Shown: in pieces, positions 58,002 through 64,000 of the stretch | How positions within the stretch are numbered: position 1 is the first letter of the stretch | How the letters are laid out: every line of letters starts with the position of its first letter | Notes under the pieces: generated by a model | Databases searched by the model: none | What the model was told of the DNA's origin: nothing | The model's input: the letters and a program-made list of their open reading frames with translations, nothing else | NCBI GenBank assembly: GCA_024305745.1 | Contig: JAHRBS010000005.1 | Location: 682,001 to 746,000, forward strand | Direction of reading: 5' to 3' | Source: Polyporus tsugae | Lineage: Eukaryota > Basidiomycota > Agaricomycetes > Polyporales > Polyporaceae | DNA: 64,000 bases | Program-made: the position numbers and the translations under genes

Positions 58002-61000
58002 GGTTGGAGGAGAAGATGAAGGGGCGGTCGGTGCGTCCTCAATCGTCTAACCCAACATTTCCTTAACTCCTCGCTTATCTCCCAATCTATACTGTCCAAA
58101 TCCCTTTTTCCTCATTTACAATCCCCTTTATGGACTTGTCGTGCAGAAATGGTCGGGCGCTTGATCCCTCTCTCCTCGACCCTTCCCCCCAAAGCCGATT
58201 CTTCCTTTCAACCACCTCCTCCTCAACACAATCGCTCGTTACATCCACCAAACCAAGCACAAAGTCCTAACTCTCACACAATATTAATTATCATCACAAG
58301 AAACGCATGCTAACAAGCGCCCAATCTCATTTCAGGCTAAGTAATTACGTAGACGCTATCTGGTTGCGGACTTGACCATTATCAACCTTGGCGCATTCAT
58401 TTACCTTTACCCCGGTGCCGTTCTTCGTCACCAGGACGGGCATCTCTTTGCAAAGAGCATGCAGACTGCCTTTGAAAACGTCGGCGTGGACAAAGAGACT
58501 TGCGGAATCACTGCAGGACGATCGTCTCCCCAGCCAGGTATGTCCTTTCTTCTCCTGCCAGCTACCGTCCATCCCGACGGACATGAGCTTCCTGAGATCG
58601 ATAGTAGTGCGGCTTGATAGCGCCTTCCACGCATGGGCATGCGATTGACCCCGGATTGGCTCGGCCGCGGCTTCATCATGATAGATTCGAAGACGATAGA
58701 AGCAGGCCTCCGGCCTTGATTTCGACTCCCGGGCCACGAGTCCCGGAAGTCTCCCCTTGATTTTCTCTCTTACCCTCCGCTTGCGTTTGAAATTGGCTCG
58801 GACGAGGGATAGATGTCGGTCGGAAGCATAACGGGCTGAACGAGACACCCGTGGCCTCTCGCGGGCCATCATAATCCGTCGGTTATGCTCCCCCGCGACG
58901 ACGTGCGGGGGCTGGGGTCCGACGGGGAAGCTGCGAACTTCGTGCCTTCTTCTTTCTCGAAGATCCTACGAAGGGCACACGTATAGAGTTATCCCATGCG
59001 CTCGCTCACAGTCTATCCTTTCAGGGAGCGAACAGCCAGCGCCATCCTACCGTTTGCCCTCGCATGGGCGAGCCAGCATGGGCATACCGCTGCCCACCGA
59101 GGCTTCATGCCGTCAGGCAGCACACGGTTGCCCCACGCAACGACTTGCCCCGCCTCTCCGTCTCCGTCGAGCCTTTCGCATTCCACTTCATACAACGGCC
59201 AAGTTCCGGCCGAGGATGTCAGCTATCCCCGTCCGTTGAGAAGCCACGGCTGTTTTGGTGTAGACTCAAGCTCCCCTTATAGAATCGTCCAGGGACGGGA
59301 GCAGAAATCGAGCTCGAGCGGTTCTGCATCCCGGGCCTTCTCGGTTTCGAGAATGCAGTGCGAAAGCGCACATTGCTGCAATGTCCGTCGCGCAGTGCGT
59401 TCCAACTTCCAAGCGATCCCGGATGCTGCTCGCGGCCGGCAAGTAAGGAGTGGTGTTACTCGCCGTGGGCTTCGCTTCTGGGATCTGCGAGACGCCTCCG
59501 CGGTTCAAAGTCTCCTCCCTCTTAGACTATTACGATACGTCTCTATCACTGTCACTATTCTCTGCATCTCGCCGTTGAGCCAGATCCCAAAGGCCCTGCC
59601 CCGAGTGCCGTCTGGCTGGCATCCAGTAGCCCAAGAATCCACGAGGTCTCGAAAACGTCACACCACTCATTTTAGCCTCCACTTTCTCAGACTTCCCCGC
59701 CAGCGTCGCCAAGCTCGGTGCTCGCCGAGACGTCACCCTGACCTCCGACGCGTCGGGTCCTGTTACGCGAAGCAGCGAAGAGAGGAGGCCCGAGCAAGAA
59801 CCATGGCGACGCCTAGCGTTGCGCAGGTCTCGAGAACTCGAACCCTCCCAGATCCCCGGTCTTTGGCCAGGGACCGTTCTCGTTCGGAAAACTGCACGAG
59901 AAAATTTAACTGCCACGAAGGGCTCGCATGTGCGCGTCTCTCTACCGTTGATTGTGGTGTTATTGACCTCGAATGTCTGTCCCGCAACAAATCTACGATC
60001 CAAGGGGCGGAGGATATCGAAGAGAGTGTTCGTCGACCGGTCCAAGTCAGGGTCATCAAGGGGGACCGGCAAGTCAACTTGAAGAATATAAGTATCTGAT
60101 CAGCGCGATTGTAGGGCGTTCTACAATCCCATTGTCGAGCTCGAGGCAAATTCTGGAGACGATCGGTACTAACTCCGGGGAACTGTACATGTGTCTGCGT
60201 CGATTTCAGCCTCCTCGAGCTTATCATGCCCTGGGCTAGGCCTGACAAGGAGCTGCTGAGATGCATGAAAATCGACGGGATGATCGTAGCACTTACGTAC
60301 ACGAGATGCCAGATATGTTATGTTCGTACAGTAATACTTACTTTCTGAAGAATGCATCGGCCGCCTCTGATGCTGTCTCGATGAGCCTACGCTGCTGACG
60401 TCTGGCGGATGAATGCGCGGTGGCGTCGTGGCGCCAGGTTTGAGCAGACGTCCACCGTTCGACATGGCCCAGTGAACCATTCAGGCTATGCCTCAAACAC
60501 CGTCCAGGGCGTTACGCATGAGTACGGCCACCTTGCTCCTTTCCAATTGCAATGCTCCCGCCTGTTTAACCACACGCCCCTGACCGCCGAACCGCCGAGT
60601 CCATACACAACCCATCCTGGATCGGGAAACTGCCAGTGCATTGCCGCCACCTGCGCATGCAACCTCGTATGTATGGGGGGAGTCACTCAACACTAGTAAT
60701 ACAATCATGAGCATGTGGCAAGGGGTCGAAGATGCAAAATCCAAAGGTGTAGGTATAGTCTGCTGCATGACGCGCAAGAAGTGCAAGGTATCACTACAGT
60801 ACAGATGCGAATGCGAATGCGAATGTGAGAGTGGATGAAAAGCGACAACAAACGGCGTCGATGAACGAACGATGACTACGGTGCTCTATTACGGTAAGGA
60901 GGTGTGTGAGGCGGGGAAGTGTTGGATGCAAGATGCGCGAGCCAGGGGCGCCCGTCTCTACCATCATCTACATGTGAAGGAGAGGAGAAGGGGTCCGGGA

Positions 61001-61156
61001 GGGGAGGGGAGGAGGTGGCGCGATGAAACGCACCCAGCGGCCAGCGCGAACAGAAATACTGCAAGCACAGCGTGCGGCGCAGAGACAAGATGCACGGAAG
61101 TGGCGCGTGGACGCCTAACCCTGAGCGAGGCGCGGATCGATGTCGCTATGTATGTA
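58002..61156. other. Long stretch without a supported gene
   Basis: About 3.2 kb upstream of the transportin gene and downstream of the DUF4203 gene. Large open frames exist (58345-58872 minus, 58996-60099 plus, 59530-60072 minus), but they overlap on opposite strands and show no family blocks. A GAATGC-type hexamer run lies at about 60805-60826. Confidence 0.4.
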
Positions 61157-62573
61157 TCACGTAAAGCTAAAGCGGCTCTTGATGAGGTGCATGCGAGGCA
61201 TGCGCGGCTTCTCCGCCGCGAGCCCGGGCTCCGGCTCCTCCACGAACGACGACAGGTCGGCGTCGGACGCGGAGGACTCAGGGTGGAAGGGGCCCTGGAA
61301 GATCCTGTGCTGGGCGAATCCCAGGATGGGGCTGCGGGGGAAATACTCGGTCAGCTCGGTCTTGGGTGCGGGAATGTCTGGGGCGCCGTAGTGAAAAGAG
61401 TGGGAAGGTGAGGGCGTGGGGGAAGAGGACGGAGATTCTGAGAGGGAAACTAAAACCTACATAGCACCGATTGATGCGCCGAGCACGATCTGGGTCATCA
61501 AGGAGGGGTTGTACCCCTTGTGCACGATCGCCTGCATCCAGAGAAAAGATTCATAATGAACATTTGTCAGAAGATGACCGGGAAGAGGGCTGGACGCTGG
61601 TCAGACGTACGAGGAAGTGGGAGTTATTGCGGTCGAAGAAGAAGCGCAGTGCAAAGCTCATCCCGTCCTGCTTCTCCATGATGAGGTCGATGCCGAGTCC
61701 GATGAGGAACGTCCCGATGGCCGCACAGCATGCGGACTAGCACACCCCATGGTTAGCCTGAAAGACGACCTCGGTTACCAGCGCGCACTTACGATGCCGA
61801 AGTGCTGCCAGAGGAGCACCAGGAAGACGCCCATGACCAAGAAAACCGTGAGGACGAGCCAGTTGAGGCGGTATTCCGGGACGAGCAAGTCGGGGCGCAA
61901 GAGCACGATGCGGAGACCGACCGAGAACCCGCCGAGGATGCCAAGCAGGAGGACGCCTGCCCAGCGCCCGAACTTGAGCATGCCGACCACGAACCCGACC
62001 GCGAACCCGGCGAGCGCGAGGACGGTCAGGAGGACATCCGAGAGCCCGTCGGAGCTCACCGTGTTCACGAACGCCGCCCACACTGCCAGGAAGGATGACC
62101 GAACAGAAGTTGGGCGTCAGTACCTCAGTGCATCAACAAAACGGTAGTCAAAAAATGGATGGATACGCACTGCATACGGCGAGCGCGAGCCCGACGGCTA
62201 TGCCGGTGGTGAACCGCCACAGGCGGATGCCTGCGAGCGCGAGGGGGATGCCGACGACGAAGACGAAGACGAGCCAGAGGATCGCGGTGAGTGAGAAACC
62301 TGCACCTGCACCGTCCGTCCCGGGGCCTTGTGGGATGACTTGGTTCGTCCCCGGATTGAGGACAGTCGTGTTGTCGCCAATCTGCGACGACACCACGATG
62401 GGTGTGGTACGCTTCCAGAGGTGCGTGGCGGGGTCCGCATCGTGTCGGAGGAGCAGTTCCCTCGCGAGGGGTGAAGCACAGACGTCATTGGCGTGGGCCA
62501 GCAGCAGCAGAAACCATGAGATGAGCGTCAGGATGTATGGTGTTAGGATGTTTTGGCGGAGGAACCCCGCCAT
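61157..62573 (-). CDS. DUF4203 / TMEM198-like multi-span membrane protein
   Basis: Minus strand, about five or six exons. The start is ATG at 62573 with a signal peptide or first span (ILTPYILTLISWFLLLLAHA). After a lumenal segment come serial hydrophobic spans: AILWLVFVFVVGIPLALAG, LWRFTTGIAVGLALAVC (before the first intron), LLTVLALAGFAVGFVVGML, WAGVLLLGILGGFSVGL, LNWLVLTVFLVMGVFLVLL and CCAAIGTFLIGLGIDLIMEKQ. The pattern, with repeated small-residue motifs and a conserved RxxR-type loop, fits the TM7S3/TMEM198-like domain (DUF4203). The cytosolic end is acidic then basic (SFVEEPEPGLAAEKPRMP, HLIKSRFSFT) with a stop at 61157. Family members in fungi are uncharacterised. Confidence 0.75.
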
Positions 62574-64000
62574 GAGCGAGGGTGGTCGACACGATGTCGA
62601 GACCCAACTTGGATGCGCTGTCGAAGTAAGGTGTTTTCCTGCGGAACAGCGGGTGGATAGCTCCTTGGGGTGCGGGTGTCGAAGACAACGGCGAAGCGCG
62701 ATAGGGCGGAGGGCGGGTAAAGACTGACGAGGGTAGGAGCCTGGAGAACGAGTGACGCGAAGGATGTGGAAGATGGAGAAGAGTAGGAAGTCGGAAGAAG
62801 CTGGGCATCGCTGGCGCTACTGCGGAAGTGGTGAGGAGGTGGGGCTCTCAGAGCGTATGCTGCATGCAGGATCTAAGGACCAAAAGTCGGGCCCAGGTCG
62901 GCTAAACAAGCGTTGACCCGAACGACGAAGAGGGATCAAGGAGGTCGGTGGCCAGCCCGACAGCCAGGAACGCGGTTGAGAAGGGGCAAGCGTGATACGC
63001 AAGCGCTCGTCCAAGATCCCCTCGTTCGAGGTGGGGGTCGGTCGTGTTGGCAACAGTCCTTCTATGATATCATGCCGCTCTCAGGAAAATTAATATTATC
63101 CGAGCCTTGATCCGGATTCCGGTATAAAACTGCTTTGCTTTGTAGAATTCGCGATGGCCGACGATTGCAAGCCTTGGTTGCGTTGAGTGGGGGAGATTGC
63201 GACGGATCGCGCTGTACCTCCAGTGCTTGACCTGGCTGCGACCTAGCGGCGTGTTTTGATGACTGAACCCTGCTGTCGCTAAAAGTAGTTAAAACGAGGG
63301 TCCTGAAAATAGAACAAATATGAATGGCGTTGGTAACGGCTGGTTTGAAGGCGCAACGGGATCATGCGGTGATTAGATACAACTTTCCTGATCAGCGTAT
63401 CAACCACCGCTTTGTGGAGCGTGCCCAGGTGGATTTTGAGACTTGTTGAATGAAATCCTCATGGCGGTGAGGACGAAGCGAGCCTCAGCTTGGTGAGGGA
63501 TTCAGATTTAGAGGAATCAGAGGCTAGAGCGGATGCATCATGCATGGAAAATAAAATGCGCAGCGCCTCGTCAACCAGGGTCCCGATAGATCTAGGGCTC
63601 TGGTGTTGTGGCCGAAGTTTATCCGCTACCAGCAGGAGACTGCAGGAGACTGAGTGACAGGGCCAACACCAGCCCACTTAACCTTGCACTGGGTACGAGA
63701 CAAGTTCGAGGGTTACTCGAGGGGCTCCAACTTGAACGCATTTGCGACAGACATGTAGCAATACAGTTCCATGTAAGTGTTATGGATGCCGAAGTCACTC
63801 AAATCATCTTCAGGACATGGATAGAAGAAACAGGCTGGCACACCGCAAAACTTAGCCAACACGACACCGTGAAACTTTATTGTGTACGGAAATTGTTCCA
63901 ATGTACAATTAGGAAGCCGCACTACATGTCCATCCTCTACATATATAGTTTCGTGCGCGACATTGTATCTGAGGATGAAGACATATAGTATGCATACCAT
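62574..64000. other. Right-end stretch
   Basis: About 1.4 kb. The first part is the upstream region of the DUF4203 gene. Minus-strand open frames at 63459-63677 and 63713-64000 could be exons of a gene reaching past the edge, but I see no family match and do not call one. Confidence 0.35.

Noticed and set aside
58345..58872. Minus-strand open frame of 175 codons
   Set aside because: No recognisable domain and no support from splice signals or neighbours.
58996..60099. Plus-strand open frame of 367 codons
   Set aside because: Ser/Arg-rich composition without domain blocks, overlapped by an equally plausible minus-strand frame (59530-60072); I could not decide for either, so neither is called.
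63713..64000. Possible exon of a gene crossing the right edge (minus strand)
   Set aside because: Only a short frame with no known motif; too little sequence to support a gene.

Overview
This window is nuclear DNA from a filamentous basidiomycete, most likely a wood-decay agaricomycete of the polypore type. The evidence is GC-rich genes split by many short introns (mostly 46-70 bases, GT..AG), a four-copper-motif laccase, an adenylation-thiolation-reductase enzyme and, above all, a crowd of HET-domain proteins that begin with the same Met-Trp-Leu-Leu start. No rRNA, CRISPR array or bacterial feature is visible, and no tRNA could be supported. Exon borders were read by eye from splice signals and frame continuity.

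Left part (1-19 kb): a partial eIF4G-like gene runs in from the left edge. It keeps the eIF4E-binding motif and the MA3 domain but has no MIF4G core. Three apparently intact HET genes follow at 2.2-10 kb, the second and third being divergent. Then come a small membrane-protein gene (10.8-12.1 kb), an isoprenylcysteine methyltransferase-like gene (13.4-14.2 kb), a wrecked HET copy (14.3-14.9 kb), a decayed copy of the membrane-protein gene (15.6-16.6 kb), and a second protein with an eIF4E-binding motif (17.3-19.2 kb) that has a duplicated exon.

Middle (20-48 kb): an A-T-R carboxylate-reductase type enzyme converges on a laccase gene, followed by 3 kb without a convincing gene. Next is a duplicated unit: a MYND zinc-finger gene converging on a HET gene at 29.9-33.0 kb, and again at 36.4-40.9 kb. 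In the first unit both genes carry frameshifts; in the second both are open. A last HET gene (43.8-46.9 kb) has one frameshift and a 469-bp inverted-repeat element inserted at a TA in its low-complexity tail; the reading frame lines up across the element when it is removed.

Right part (48-64 kb): ordinary chromosomal genes. These are a polytopic membrane protein, an MFS sugar-porter, a transportin/Kap104-type karyopherin beta-2 and a DUF4203/TMEM198-like membrane protein. The last 1.4 kb holds no gene I can support.

Taken together, the first 47 kb looks like a fast-evolving allorecognition or cell-death island. It holds seven HET loci in various states of decay. Six share a C-terminal region with conserved motif blocks that I cannot match to a named domain, and the island also holds two eIF4G-derived eIF4E-binding proteins and duplicated MYND genes. 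The link between the HET genes and the translation-factor-like genes is inference from position only.
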